This document shows positions 1-12,700 of a stretch of DNA of 64,000 nucleotides, piece by piece (position 1 is the first letter of the stretch; each line of letters starts with the position of its first letter). Source of the stretch: Enoplolaimus lenunculus (taxonomy: Eukaryota; Nematoda; Enoplea; Enoplida; Thoracostomopsidae); contig JASANG010000976.1 of the NCBI GenBank assembly GCA_030248215.1, positions 1 through 64,000 on the forward strand. Direction: 5' to 3'. A program made the translations under genes and the position numbers. The notes beneath the pieces are model-generated. The model worked only from the letters and a program-made list of their open reading frames with translations, was not told the origin of the DNA and did no database searches.

Positions 1-281
1 ATCCGGTAGCGATAAGTGGTTGCGTTCAGATGGTGTATACACTGCGAGCCCGAGATGGGAAACCCATCCCGGACAGGATCGGGCGGAGTAGCATAACTAG
101 ACCTAGTAGCCAACCTCGATCAAACCATAAGGAGTACCCGCCAAGGATGGGTGGCAAGGACTTTCGATCCAGGGTAACCTACCTTATATAATCGTAACAT
201 AGCCAAGTTTTCACATGTAAAGGCTAAGATATATCTTTTTAGTTAGTTTAGTTTGCTAATTTTTGAAGTACTCTGTGGCAC

Positions 282-443
282 ATACGGGACCGTAGCCAAG
301 GGGGGGCAGACGGGTTCACCCCCCTGGAAAAATTTCCGCCCTCCTAGAAAATTTTCGTCCTTGTTTGTAAGTTATTGAAACCCTTGCGTGCCTCTCCTGA
401 AAAATTTTTACCTACCATAGCAAGGTAAGCTGTCTACGGGACT
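282..443. mobile_element. hAT-type MITE with CCGTAGC termini (copy 1)
   Basis: About 162 bp from ACGGGACCGTAGCC to GTCTACGGGACTG, sharing the CACCCCCTGG and CTTGTTTGTAAGTTATTGAA blocks with its relatives. No clear target duplication. Confidence 0.75.
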
Positions 444-940
444 GAGCTCATACACTAACCAGCTTAATTCTTATTCATCGCATGACTGTCGCGGTAAACT
501 CATCTATCTTACTGTTTGAGGCTGAAGCATTTTCGTATGGTCCGTACTGGGAGGCTATCGTGGCACACAGCTTTAAGCATGATCATTTCTCCTAATAGAT
601 GTGTAGTGGTTTCTGCGGTGACTGAAATTTAAATAAAAAAGAACCGTTTTTAGAATAAAATATACCGACTCAATAATATAGCTCCATCGGATGTTACTTT
701 TACAAATTTATGATTAAAAATTGTTCCCATGGGTTGATGAATGTTTGCTACTGATGATTCGTAAATGACCAAATTCAAGTGTTTATCAATAGTTTATAAA
801 ATCGGTGCTTTAAGCCACATATATCGTATACAAAAGATATTGCAAAAGTTCAAGTTAGAGTCTAGTCCACGTTTTAGATTATACAAAAACTTAGGGCTAA
901 AATTATTACAACATATTGCTGATATACAACCTATTTTCTG

Positions 941-1376
941 CTGTAGAGACCCGAAAAAGGGCGAACTGGTATTTCTTTAGCCTCTACAGAGGGTATCCCA
1001 CCCTGTTATTCGGCACGGACTGTTATTTATTTTTAACCCACGGTCCGCTACCCTTCGTTACTTATATAACCGGTACTGCAACTATCTGTTGAATTAAACG
1101 TTTGTCTTGTGTCAATAGCTTGAGCGATAATGCAACGTTATACTTAGGAATGTACTTTCAAAACTTAAGTACGCTTTAAAGTTTCAAAGTCAACTATATT
1201 TGGTCCTGGAGTCATTTATGCGCTAGAATTAGGGATAATTGACATTTATGGACTCTAATTCGGGTTTAGGGACTCTATCTACGTACAGACTCTTATTAGG
1301 AGTACGGACTCCTATTGATTGGGACCCAAAACGGGACCCCCTGTTATTACCCCCTCTTACTCGGGTTGCTACAGTA
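941..1376. mobile_element. GACCCGAATAA element (copy 2)
   Basis: Diverged copy from GTAGAGACCCGAAAAAGG to ACTCGGGTTGCTACAGTA, same orientation and interior order as the copy at 5145 (GTTATTCGGCACGGACTG, GAATTAAACG, GGACTCCTATTGATTGGGAC). Confidence 0.8.
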
Positions 1377-1806
1377 CGGATCTAGTTTCTTTCAGCGACA
1401 TATTAAGTGTTCTAGCGTTGGTCCATTGACGTGAAAAATAGACCAAATATATTTAAAAATATCATTTATTACTAGTAGCGTAGTTTCTAGGCTAACAACC
1501 TGTGTAATCATTGGTACCTACGAGCTTTTATTGCCTAAAGCCTCATGTGCGAACCCATTTTAGCAGTTTTTTCAAAATTGTTAAAATATATGCAAACAAA
1601 CGTATTGCACTGATCATAAAGTTTACACAACCATATTTCGTTTACAGTTAACAACGGCAAAGATTTCAATGTGATTGCAGCACATGAAGATATAGAAACT
1701 TAGTCGCCAAACCTTTACATGTGCACATCTTGGTGTGTGAGAAGGCTCTTGTACTGGATCTTAATGCAAACAGAACATTGTACGCACGTCCATTGGCTTG
1801 TGGTTC

Positions 1807-2003
1807 CACTGCAAAAATGGTGAGTCATATTGACTCTCTCCGAAATAGACTTTTCCTGACTACACAAACTGAGTCAAAATTCGACTCCGCCAGAGTCAAA
1901 TGGAGTCGAATTTTACACAGGCGGATTCAAATTTTTACTCAGTTTGTGTAGTCAGGAAGAGCCTATTTCGGAGGGTCTATTGGACTCACCATTTTTTGCA
2001 GTG
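1807..2003. mobile_element. Foldback element with GACTC-rich arms (copy 1)
   Basis: 197 bp forming one large hairpin: CACTGCAAAAATGGTGAGTC pairs with the complementary right end, and CTGACTACACAAACTGAGTC pairs with its complement across a short loop near 1900. No coding capacity. Confidence 0.85.
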
Positions 2004-4304
2004 TAGGTTGACTGATGAGTACTAATTGATATAAAGTGGAAAGTGGTTATTGAAACCTTAACCTTGTGGAGGAGTTGGTTTTTTGAAAGCTTATGGGATT
2101 TTCCGGGTTCAGCACGCAACAGCTAAATTCTGTTTGCTTATATACATTAAAATCGGAAAATAAACTCTTGAATATGGCGATTACTTGAAATGAGGAAATT
2201 TGTTATTATAAATTGGCGATAGTAATTTCTTTAATATAAGTTGTTTTACGTGTTTAATCATTTCAGACACAGTCTAAGACTTTTAATGTCTGAAATTTCC
2301 AGACATTCAGTATTGAAAATTTAAAAAAGTATGGAGTCTTCAAATTTCATAGCTATTTTTTGTTTGTAAACCAGTTTGGTTTCTCAACAGTCAATTTTAT
2401 GAAAACGACGTTTAAAACTCAATTTATTATATATGACAATTTGCTGCAGTTCTATGCTATCCAAAAACTAAACTAACTGGTTCAATAATTTTATAGTAAA
2501 GCAAGCGACAGGAGGCAGTAAATGTAATGTCAACAGGCTGTCATGGTATTTTTACTATATGCAGCAACTTAAACAGACAGCAATCAAGGGTGCAGTTTGT
2601 TATGCCAGGTAAAATTCACAGTGCTTTGTAGGCAACAAATATGGGATACTACATTGGTCAAGCCTTTTGCCTGTGACCCATCGTGACATTTACATTTTGA
2701 ACCCTGACCCATTTACCTTTTTTCAATTCCGCAGCGGCCAAATATATAATCCCGATTCATTTTTGTTAACTAAAGTCACTGTAGTGATGAACTATTGTCA
2801 CTGTTTTAGTGTTTTCAGATTGTAATATCACAACTTCACTTCTACGGTCAATCTTAAGTTGAGGGGCGCAATTAATATAGGCGTATTCCTGAGTCTAAGG
2901 TTAAGATTGAGCCTTAGTGTATAAGCGTAGTCGTAAGCCTAAGCCTAAGCAAAAAACTGTCTAAAGAAGCTTAAGCTTACTGTATTGGAGTTGCGCGGAA
3001 AAACGGTACGCTCGTCAAGGCCAATGTTACTTTTAGGGTCGTCGGGGTTCTTGGTGGGTCTCTAAAAAGTAGGCTTTAACATTGTGGACTACATTTTTTG
3101 CTTAGGCAAGGCTTACGCTTAGGCTTAGGCTTAGATATACGATTAATCTACTGTTACGGCCCTAAAAGTAACATTGGCTCTCGTCAGAATAACAGGCCAG
3201 TTTTTCGGTACCAGCTCATACCAATATCTGAATTTCTCTGTATGCCGATTTGTGCAGTGACTTTAACGGTGAACATAAGTTCGTCGCGTGCATACTCTTT
3301 GAGTAAATTATTAATGAAATATAGCTGATTTATGTATTTAGCAAGACAAATCTATTGCAACTATTTTTATCGTTAGAGCTGACATTTTGAGTTATATTTT
3401 TTTAGACGGTATGGCGACTGTGACATTTTTGCCTGTTATAAATAGTCAGATCAGTCACGTTCAATTTATTTAATATATAATTGAATGAATAAATCTTTTT
3501 TCAATAGCGTAACTGTAAATGAATTTATTATTACACCAATCGTTTTGATTTGATGCGGTATTAATAAGCAAAAACGTTCAAACTGTGGAATATATTAACC
3601 CGAATTTAACGGACGCAGTCTTCACCGAATTTCTCTCAAGGAAAATCTCTCAGCACTTTCAAAAAGCTTATACAAGCTCGATTTAAGATTAAGCTGATTT
3701 AGCAGCATTAATAAACTAATCTTCTAATTTAATTACACTTAATGGCTCAAAAAAGAGCACCCATCTCGTCACAACTTGTTTACCGTGGCGGGTACAGAGA
3801 AACTGAAGGTCAACTTTGAAAGACTTCGGTTAAAAACCTGATGAGCGAAACGAGTAATTAAAGCAAGCGCAACTTTTGCATTAAATATTCCAAAATTCAT
3901 CTCTTTCGTTTAATATTACTGCGATAATTCGGAGTGCTGAAAAATCTAATTCAGCTCAGTGATTCAACTCATTCTGAATTAAAATTAGTTCACTAAAATT
4001 GGCAGTGTCTAAACTGTCCGTTTTGCGATGTATGTTTCCTCAAAGCCTAAATGCTAAGTTTTATCAGAAATTTTTCAAGAACTAGCTATGTCCGTCTGAC
4101 AAGACAGGAGGGCATTGGACAATTTTTTCGTGAAGTAAAGTTTCATAAAACTAAAATCAATTATAATAATAGCCGTATATTTAATTTCAACAAATGAAAC
4201 AATTATAGCTTCAGATATCTGATCTTAGTTTTGTACTAAATAAATTTTTTTAAGCTTCCTGCAGATGTAAACACTAGTATACGCGCACGTGCGCCTTAAG
4301 TTTC
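2004..4304. other. Gene-free, AT-rich; one TTAGGC MITE
   Basis: Apart from the MITE at 3018 and a stretch of degenerate CCTAAG units at 2890-2960, nothing recognisable. Confidence 0.6.
3018..3179. mobile_element. hAT-like MITE carrying TTAGGC repeats (copy 1)
   Basis: A 162-bp element with inverted ends AGGCCAATGTTACTTTTAGG and its complement, flanked by the direct repeat CTCGTCA (3011-3017 and 3180-3186). The interior holds about four near-tandem TTAGGC units beside a conserved GATTAATCTACTGTTACG block. Confidence 0.8.
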
Positions 4305-4497
4305 ATGTCGTGTTGCTGGCAATGGTTTTTCTTGCGTCGTTTGCTCACAAGTTGGTTCACCAGCTATGAACAGTATACTGAAGACACAAGCGGTCGTGAT
4401 CAAAGAGCGAGAAATGAACGTAAACGACTGCTTAGCGACGAATCGAGAAAGAGACTACGAGAAGAAAACAGGATTTTGTCAGAATACGTAAGTTACC
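4305..4497 (+). CDS. Possible single exon of unknown, highly charged protein
   Basis: An open stretch encodes a charged, helix-prone segment (RDQRARNERKRLLSDESRKR followed by LREENRILSEY) and then a consensus donor GTAAGT at 4498. The exon could begin at ATG 4305 or after a CACCAG acceptor at 4364. The Arg/Glu pattern suggests a coiled coil; a bZIP reading was considered, but the basic region signature is missing. No partner exon was found nearby, and a 49-bp tandem repeat begins 25 bp downstream of the donor. It could be a lone exon of a long gene, a relic or chance. Confidence 0.22.
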
Positions 4498-4519
4498 TGC
4501 AGGGTTGGACTCGTGATAA

Positions 4520-4716
4520 AAAATGGGACCTTTTACTTTGAGATAAACCGGCATTTCGCAATGCATTTAAAATGGGACCTGGCACTTTGAGATAAACCGG
4601 CATTTCGCAATGCATTTAAAATGGGACCTGGCACTTTGAGATAAACCGGCATTTCGCAATGCATTTAAAATGGGACCTGGCACTTTGAGATAAACCGGCA
4701 TTTCGCAATGCATTTA
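4520..4716 (+). repeat. 49-bp tandem repeat, four units
   Basis: Units start at 4522, 4571, 4620 and 4669 (AATGGGACCTGGCACTTTGA..). The first unit differs by CTTTTACTTTG for CTGGCACTTTG; the others are essentially identical, so the array is young. Confidence 0.95.
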
Positions 4717-5144
4717 TAAAAACTATGTGTACAGCCACATTTTTAGCATAGAATGTTTTACTTAAATCACTCTGCCATTTTATTGTTGGAAGCAGAATTT
4801 AAAGTTCAGGGATCAAAACAGTAATGAGACCGTAATGGAAAACTCGCAAGCAAAGTTAGTATTAAAGCCAGATTCAATTTATAGATCATCAAACTGCTAG
4901 AACATTTCAAATCTGAATTTTTCATTTTCTGACTTGCCCAATTTGTAACCAGCTCACCGGGAATTCGATCTGTACGTCATGCGGTCAGTTCACCCCTCAG
5001 GTTACCTGAATCAGTCCTAAGTTTGTCTTCTCTATTTGCAAAAATTGTGTCCCTTGCAATAGCCTGCAGTTTTGCTTAACTAAACTTTATTAGTTATGTT
5101 TTTCAGATTTTTATGCGATTTAGTTTAAATATTAGCGTTTTCAT

Positions 5145-5585
5145 TACTGCAGTGACCCGAATAAAAGTGGGGGGCTGATATTTATTTGGCCTCTTCAGAG
5201 GGTACCCCCGTTATTCGGTTACGGACTGTTATTTATTTTCAACCCGCCCTCCGCCACCCTTCGTTACTGATATATATGCAGTATTGCAACTATCTGTTGA
5301 ATTAAACCTTTTTTGCCTTGCATCAAAAGCTTGAGCGATAAATGCAAGGTTATACTTAGGAATGTATATACTTTCAAACTTAAGTGCGCTTTTAAGTTTA
5401 CAACTTTATTTGGTCCTAGAGTCTGTATGCGCTACAATTGGTCATACTTGACATTTATGGACTCTAATTACGGTTTAAGGACTCTATCCGCTTACGGACA
5501 CTTGTTAGGAATACGGACTCCTATTGATTGGAACTCAAAATGGGGCCCCCTCCTATTACCCCCTCTTATTCGGGTCACTAAAGTA
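5145..5585. mobile_element. 441-bp TA-flanked DNA element with GTGACCCGAATAA termini (best copy)
   Basis: Ends TACTGCAGTGACCCGAATAA and CTTATTCGGGTCACTAAAGTA's inner part (TTATTCGGGTCACTA), both abutting TA as in Tc1/mariner-type MITEs. The interior repeats ACGGACTGTTATT and GACTCTAATT blocks; no open reading frame of transposase kind. Confidence 0.82.
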
Positions 5586-6495
5586 TACACCAATATTTTA
5601 CTTACTTTTTCCGGTATATGACTACTGACTAGGTACATGGCCAATATGAAGTATAGTGTCGTATCAGTAGTACTTATAAGCGTATTTCTAAGCGGAAGCC
5701 TAAGCCAAAGCTTATGCCTTACCAAAATCTTAGTCTAAAGCTTAAGCTTACCCTATAGCAGTCCCACAGAAAAATGTTCCGAGTACATTAAGCGTTCTCG
5801 GTAATATTGATTTATGATGACCACATTTTGTAGACCAGCTTAAATACGGTTCGTTTCTAAAGTCAAGTTGTATAGTATTTTATTTTACAATCATTCATTA
5901 TTTCTGTTTTATCGGTTTTCTTCGAATGTGTCTGTAAAAACGAGGTGCTAAATTACAGAGTTAAAGGCTTTTAATCATTTGGTTTCCGCGCTGATACACC
6001 ACTGCTCTTTATGTGAGCTTTGAGAAATTTTGAACCCAGCCTGTTATAACGTAGGTCTTAACTCGTTCAGTAGCACTTCAGTTAAAAGTGTATTACATTC
6101 TAAATGAAAAACTGAGCTTGAATATATACCAGAGTTGCAGACGACCCGCGAGTACTAACGCTTGGTAAGCACAGGCGGATTAGAAATTTTAAACATGGGT
6201 ATACCCGCTTGTATTGATTTTCAAAGCGCCGGTAAAAATTTGTGGTTCTTTACCCGCCTAGAATTTGGCTTACAAACAACAGGCAATGTTTAAACTAGAT
6301 TCACCTTGCGTTACATTGTTTCACTTATAGACTAGAGGCTTGTTTTAGTAAGGTAGGGTACAACAGAAGATCTCCTATGTCTTCGTCAAATATACCAATC
6401 CCATCTCCGGTAGAATTATTGCTTTAAGTTTGGGCAATTTGACTAGTAACATTTTTCGTATTTCATAAAATGTGCCGTTCGTGAAGTTGTTTGTA

Positions 6496-6715
6496 ACTTT
6501 GGCCCATGTAAAGATCAGGGGCGGAATGCTTTTCTGTGGGACTAGAATAGCGTAAGTTTAAGCTTTATACTAATTTTTTACTTTGCTAAGGATCATGCTT
6601 AGGCTTAGGAATAAACTCATTCTTACGCTTAGGCTTAGGCTTAGGCTTAGGCTTAGGCTTAGGCTTAGGAATGTGCTTATAATACTGTTCTGCCCCTGTT
6701 CTTTACAATGGCCGT
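6496..6715. mobile_element. Inverted-repeat element carrying a perfect (TTAGGC)7 run
   Basis: Left arm GGCCCATGTAAAGATCAGGG and right arm CCCTGTTCTTTACAATGGCC form an inverted repeat of about 28 bp with few mismatches. Inside are an initial degenerate TTAGGC stretch (6597-6609) and seven perfect units at 6628-6669. Confidence 0.75.
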
Positions 6716-8259
6716 AACTTTCAAGTACGGTGATAATGGGTGTGGAGACATGGGACGGCACACCCTGCCATTAATCTAAGCGAACTAATATAGCTTTCAA
6801 TCTGCACTCCAAAACTTGTACTTTCGACCCTTTTTAGGAAAAACGTCAGAAAATTACCTGCATTGCACGCAAACAGATTTTAAGTGTTGAGGTTAGCACT
6901 GATGCCTAATAGAATCGTGTTATTAAACATGAATTTTCAGTGCTCTATAATTCCACGAACCTATTAACGCTGTAATTATTTAGACCAAAAAAATCCAAAT
7001 GCTTCGTAACACCAGATGACCAAGCAGACGGGTGCGCCCCGGTCCTTACGCTTGGAAGATTACCGTCCAAACATTCGAATATCAATGAAGTATTATTTGT
7101 GCACATTTTTAACAAGCAGCCTGCAAAGGGTTCGGGAAGACGTTGACTGATATATACATATGGGCGGAACAGATATGCACAAGAGGTGCACGTGAAATTG
7201 CATATTTTCCTGTGTTCAGTTATACGTTCTGCTTTAATGTTTAACTAGCACACCGCATTCCTATGTTTTGGCAGCGCTCATGCTAGTACTACTGCTGTAA
7301 TTAAGAAATGGTTAAATTTTTCTCATTGGTCCTTCGAATAAACACTTCAGCTATGATTTAATGATTTTAGTTAATTGTGGTCATGCGTTTCGAAATAATG
7401 AATATCGAAATTTCGAAAAATTCAATGCGAAATTTACTAAATTAGTACAAATATTCCAAAATGTAAACGTTATTTCGAGTTCTACAGTTATACTATTAGC
7501 AAGAGGGTTCAAGAATAATAGTGGCGCATAAATTCGTTAGTTTACGTGGCATTTTGGACTCTATGTTTACATAAAACAAATTCCTCACATAAATTTGCAA
7601 TAGTAAGTACCATTTGTGTTAGAATTTTGGCTTGTTTAATAGCATCGTTTAGGCTGTATACGATATGTACGCAAATTATCGCTAAATTATTCAATGCCAT
7701 CTAGTCACATTTATACCCGAACACCAGTTTTCTTTCATCTTGGTGCAAATGAATTGTGCTGGGCATAGAGAGAACCTTGTGAGCCCACGGCGATATGTTC
7801 GTAGGTTGCCCTACATCATGTTTTAAATAAATATGAAAGCTTAGCATATAGAAATATTTTTAACAATTGTTTTTGTTTTTACTTTTCTTTTACTATTAGA
7901 TCAAAGTAAGGCAAAGGTTTCCTGAAAATCTGCATTTCCAAATTTTGAAATTTGTAACCTTTAATACAATATGCGTTCAGATGTAGTTTTAAGAAAAAAA
8001 AACTTAGTTTATATGTTGTTTTCGCAACATGTAATTTTTGTTAACTCATATCCGAATTTTCCTTGGCAAAAAATTTTAAATTTAGCGAGTTTCTTCAGGA
8101 ATGGTCCAGTACAATTATATCTTCTTATGCTACCTGGGCATTGGTGAAAATAGTTTATGTTTACTATGTCTCCAGCTAAATATATTGAATAAAAGAAATC
8201 AGTTTTGCAGTAAGCCATCGAACCTCATTACTCAGTTACGCGTCTACAACTTAGCAAGC
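6716..8259. other. No gene or repeat recognised
   Basis: AT-rich, short open frames only, no splice-consistent coding signal. Confidence 0.55.
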
Positions 8260-8573
8260 AGGGGCGGATTCAGAGACCAGCTCGAACGCGCTCCGTAACA
8301 AAATATTTCATGATAAAATGGTAATGAAACTTTACAAATTTTTGCCCTGGTGTTTCACTTCATAAACTGAATTTGACGTTTTGCTCGTTTCGCTCGCGAT
8401 GCTTCTATAAAGTGCGCTTCTTGCTGCTCTGAGTATTTTATTCTAAAAATGACAAGGCACCTTAAAATCTTTTAATTTTGTTCTAGGACAGTAAGGCTTC
8501 TAGCTCGTTTCGCTTGCGAAGGTTTATGCACTTGCTCCCCCAATGTCGGAAATTTCAAGAACCGCCACTGCTA
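8260..8573. mobile_element. CAGGGGCGGATTC element
   Basis: From CAGGGGCGGATTCAGAGACC to AAGAACCGCCACTG, with CTAGCTCGTTTCGCTTGCG inside. Related 'GCTTCTCGCTCGCTT' fragments occur at 17872-18062 (ends CAGGCGCATCC, GCATCCGCCACTG), 22650-22815, 29600-29790 and 58680-58825. No clear target duplication. Confidence 0.65.
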
Positions 8574-8917
8574 ATAAATGCTTTGAATTCATGAAAACCT
8601 AATTTAACCATGTGCAGGCTAACAAATTTATTATTAAACCAACCAACGTCTGTGGTTGCAGCGATATCTTCCTTCAAACATACGAACCGTGTGTATGTTT
8701 ATTTATATGAAAAAATGTAGTCCCTTAAACTTAAATAATGAATTAATTGTTTTCATTTTGTAAAAAACGTTGCTTCGCGATTGTTGTAAATCTTGGATTT
8801 AGTATTGGAAGCTTTGCAGACAAAATAAATTTGGAAGTCAAATGAGGAAATATACCATTTTCTTTTCGCACATTATAATTATTTTTTATGTATATAACTA
8901 TAGGTATATGTCAGAGT

Positions 8918-9262
8918 ACAACCAAAGGTGTACCGGAGCTGGAGGTTGACAAATTTTGCTACAGCCGGAGGTGAAGACGGACGTGATGCGAAAGTAGGTA
9001 GTTAAAATGATGTGTAATTTGCTAATTTTACGAAACGTTTGTCAGGCATTGTTGATTGTTTTGGTGTTGCGCTTACTTTTTACTAAACCTTAATAATTTT
9101 TTCCTCAAAAATGAACCAAAAGTTAAAACGAAGCACACCAAAGAATTTAAATTTTTTAAACTATGCAAAATTTCCGAAATTGACGGAACCTCTGGCGGAA
9201 ACTCTCAACCGGAGCCGGAGGTCGATTTTTTGCCGGAGCCAAAGGTAGACCTCCGCTTATAT
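8918..9262. repeat. Diverged CCGGAGG element of the CAGGGTGCAACC group
   Basis: Starts CAGAGTACAACCAAAGGTG and ends near GGTAGACCTCCGC; CCGGAG hexamers in both arms. Related fragments lie at 17475-17575 and 39560-39645. Confidence 0.6.
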
Positions 9263-9418
9263 ATACAGCATAGTGTACACTTTTTGACTGGAAACAACGC
9301 CGAGAAGATTGAAAAATTTAAAGTCCCGTTTCACACATAGGATATACCGTGAGCATCTTAAGCAATCTGTAGACGTCAATTAATATACGGTGCACAGCGT
9401 TTAACAATTACTGCATGT

Positions 9419-9790
9419 ACTGTAGTGACTCAATTCAGAACGGAATGATATTTATTGTGCCTCTGCAGATGAAACCCCATGATTTATTTTGAATTCACCC
9501 CATGATAGTTGGACCCATCCACCCATTTTTAAATTCTTTTTTTTTTGTTCAGAACTGACATGCTTCGAAGCGTTTTTGTTGATTTCCATGTCCGTTATTC
9601 TGTTTTCTTTTTGATTAAATAATTTTATGCGAGTTGTCTGTGTGTCTGTTAATACATATTTGAGCACTACAGGTCATTGTTCTACTTTGGTTTCTTTTAT
9701 GGACTCTAATTAGGACTTTGGACTCTATCCATCAACGGACTTTAATTATAGAGATAGAGGCTCCTATGATTAGCACTCAATGTGGGACAT
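9419..9790. repeat. Diverged GACCCGAATAA element (copy 4)
   Basis: Begins ACTGTAGTGACTCAATTCAG; the right half has GGACTCTAATTAGGACTTTG. Shares a distinct middle (CATGTCCGTTATTCTGTTTT) with the partial copy at 22326. Confidence 0.65.
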
Positions 9791-12700
9791 TCCTTTCAAT
9801 ATCCTTTGTCACATCTTAACCAGAAACGACTGTGTTGTACTTCTGCACAAAATTTGCCGCATAAAATATCACAACTTTTGTATCGGCAAGCCAAGCGAAC
9901 AAAACGTACCGCAAATTGAAACGAATTCAGAAAATGGAATGAAAACGAGTAGTTGAATTTTTCACAAAACAAAATTTCTGTTCTAAAACTTACGGTCCCA
10001 ACCGAAGTCAAACCTCAACCATACAATCTTTATTCGCATTGTACCTGCAATCCAAACTCATAACCAACTGTGCTACTTAGACTGCTAGGAGCATTTATTA
10101 TCTACATATCTTTATGTATATCATGCAATATTATCGTCTACAATTTGTAATGCGTTACATACTGCCCAACATATCTTTGTACGCTATTACTAAATGCACT
10201 AAAGTACATATGCAAATCAGCCTTCCATATTAACACATAGAGATCAAAAATAGGAATAGGGAATTTCGGGAGGATCATGGGACTAAATATGTTGGGTTTT
10301 TTCCAAAACTAAAATTTAACTTCAGTTTTTCCACCAAATATTCTGCAACAGATATCCATTAAAGGTAGCTAAGCAAAAAAGGAAAAATATGCTATGCACT
10401 AAGTATTTAACAAAAACGATTGAAAATTAATACCACGAGAATTTGACTCATTTTAAAAGAAACGGCCTCCAAGCCGTCTCTATGAAAAAGACCAAAGCAG
10501 ATGAATGGTCTGGACTGCTCAAATATGTTACAGTTACTCAGAGAACTCGTGGGGTGAATTAAAAATACATAACAATCCGTAACTGAATAACGTCGGCTTT
10601 CCCTCACAAGCGGCAACATAAATATTACTCGTTTCCTTCACCTTATTTCGGTCAATATGATTAATAAAAAGGCTGGCCTTTAAAATTATTAAGCTATATA
10701 ACAAATAATTACTTGTATACACACAATTGAAAGTTATTAAATTAGCAGTGATGTTTTACGCTTCAGGTATTAACTCTATGATTAAAGCAAAATTAAATAA
10801 ATTAGTACGCAGGAGTTATTTTACTAAAGTATATGGAATGTGTTGAGCAGGGGTTTGGCCGATGGGGCCGATGTCCATTGGCTCTCAATGGGTTTGCAAA
10901 AATTTCATTTTTGGATGAATGAAAGCTACGATCTCCTGCGCGTTTCATTTTGATACACTAATCGTTGGTGCTTTCGATTCTGAACCGAAATTGCTTTAGT
11001 GGTATTTGTACCGAAACATTATTTTCTCACGCGCTGTTATGTCTGTAGTGCCTGTTTTTGTACGATTAACACGTTACATATTTAAAGTATTTATTCGCCG
11101 AATCCGCAATCTGAAATCATGGCTACGCCCATGGTGTTGAGCGATTTAATATGCAATGGGCGTTACGTGCGCTACCCTGTGCAAGACAACGCACATTTTG
11201 ATAAAAAGTAATCGTAGTTAAAGTTTGAAATTACGAAAACTAATCGACACTCCTCCGACAGTCAAAGATTAGATTTAAGCGATTTGAGAAGCTATTTACA
11301 AAACGCCTTACAACGTATATAACGTAGTTCACAGTAATCGTATGTAGACACCTACAGAGGTAGCATAATTAAAAAATAATAACTAAACGTTGCAAGTACT
11401 GCAGTGCAGGTACACGCGTCTTTATATAAAGACCACTCGCATCAAGTGTATACGTTTATTTGTTCTCAAACAATATTCCATTTCAGTTGAAAATATCGAA
11501 AAATATAAGCGACAGCCCGTTCAGTTTAAATCTGCCTTTATTAAGCAGACGGTTGACCTTGTGATAAGCGTTGATTTCAAAATATGACAAGGCTATAATT
11601 TAAACTTGTTAAACTAAACGTCACCCAAAGTAACAAAACTGCCTAAATGCAGGGAACTTTGCTACCCGGCAGAACAATACTGAATCATCTTTAACTTGGC
11701 GCGACCAATTACATTTTATATTGGTGAAAATGTTGATATTTAGCCAAGGTAAACTATATTGTTTTATGCGGTACCAAACTCGTGTAACTGGCTTTGCCTT
11801 TCAGCTTTTGTGGCGACATTTAGTCTGTGGTTTGTCTGACAAGCCTGACTCGGTATATTTGACGCGGAACTAAAGTTTTAGAGCTCAATATCGTGGTCTT
11901 GTGATTTTTTTGATAACACATAACCTTAAGTATAAAATGGCACAAGTTTGCCTCACCGGATAAACAAGTTGGGTTCTATAAGTTTTGCAATTGTATGTAA
12001 GCTAAAAAGTTACCCCTCCACATTTCAGTTGTGCGTTGGATAGTTTAAAAATGTAAAGGCAAACGCGTTTTTTAGTTGCGTAATGGTATAAACAATATGA
12101 AATTTCAATGAAAAATGTGGTTGTGCGTTTCATTCCCACACACTTGCTGTTGGTGCTTTTCTGTTCTGAACGTACATTATTTTAGTGGTATATGTCCCAA
12201 AATTATTTCGAGATTTGTGTGCAGCGGCGGACGACGAAATTTCTGTCGAGGGGTGGGCAGGTTGACAAATATTACGAAACGCAATTTATACTGTATGCTA
12301 TATATGCCATTGGTCTCGAAAAACTGTGTGGTAGGGGTCTTATCATTTTGTTGCTAAGCAAAATTTCTGAGGTGACAAAATTGTGACGTAGGGACCTTAT
12401 CATTATTTTGTAATAAATTTTCTGACGGGAGTGGTGTACGTCGGCCGTTTCCCTCTTACGCCAATATTTCTCCAACGTTAGTGTTAATTTAATATTCGGA
12501 TCGGAGGTTTCTTTAATACTCTACCTTGTTATCCTCAATCTTAAATCACAAGCAAATTCACCCGTGTAGCCCACGTTCATAAATTTCTCAATCCCTTAAA
12601 CGCTCCCTCATATGCAAATCCCTATTGGGACGCTAGAAACCTCGGTGGCCCGGAGAAGAAGCTCACGAGACGCAGCCTTTGCCCTGGTGGGGGGAGACAT

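Noticed and set aside
6570-6761. Minus-strand frame with a Ser-Leu repeat
   Set aside because: It is the translation of (TTAGGC)n in an inverted-repeat element.
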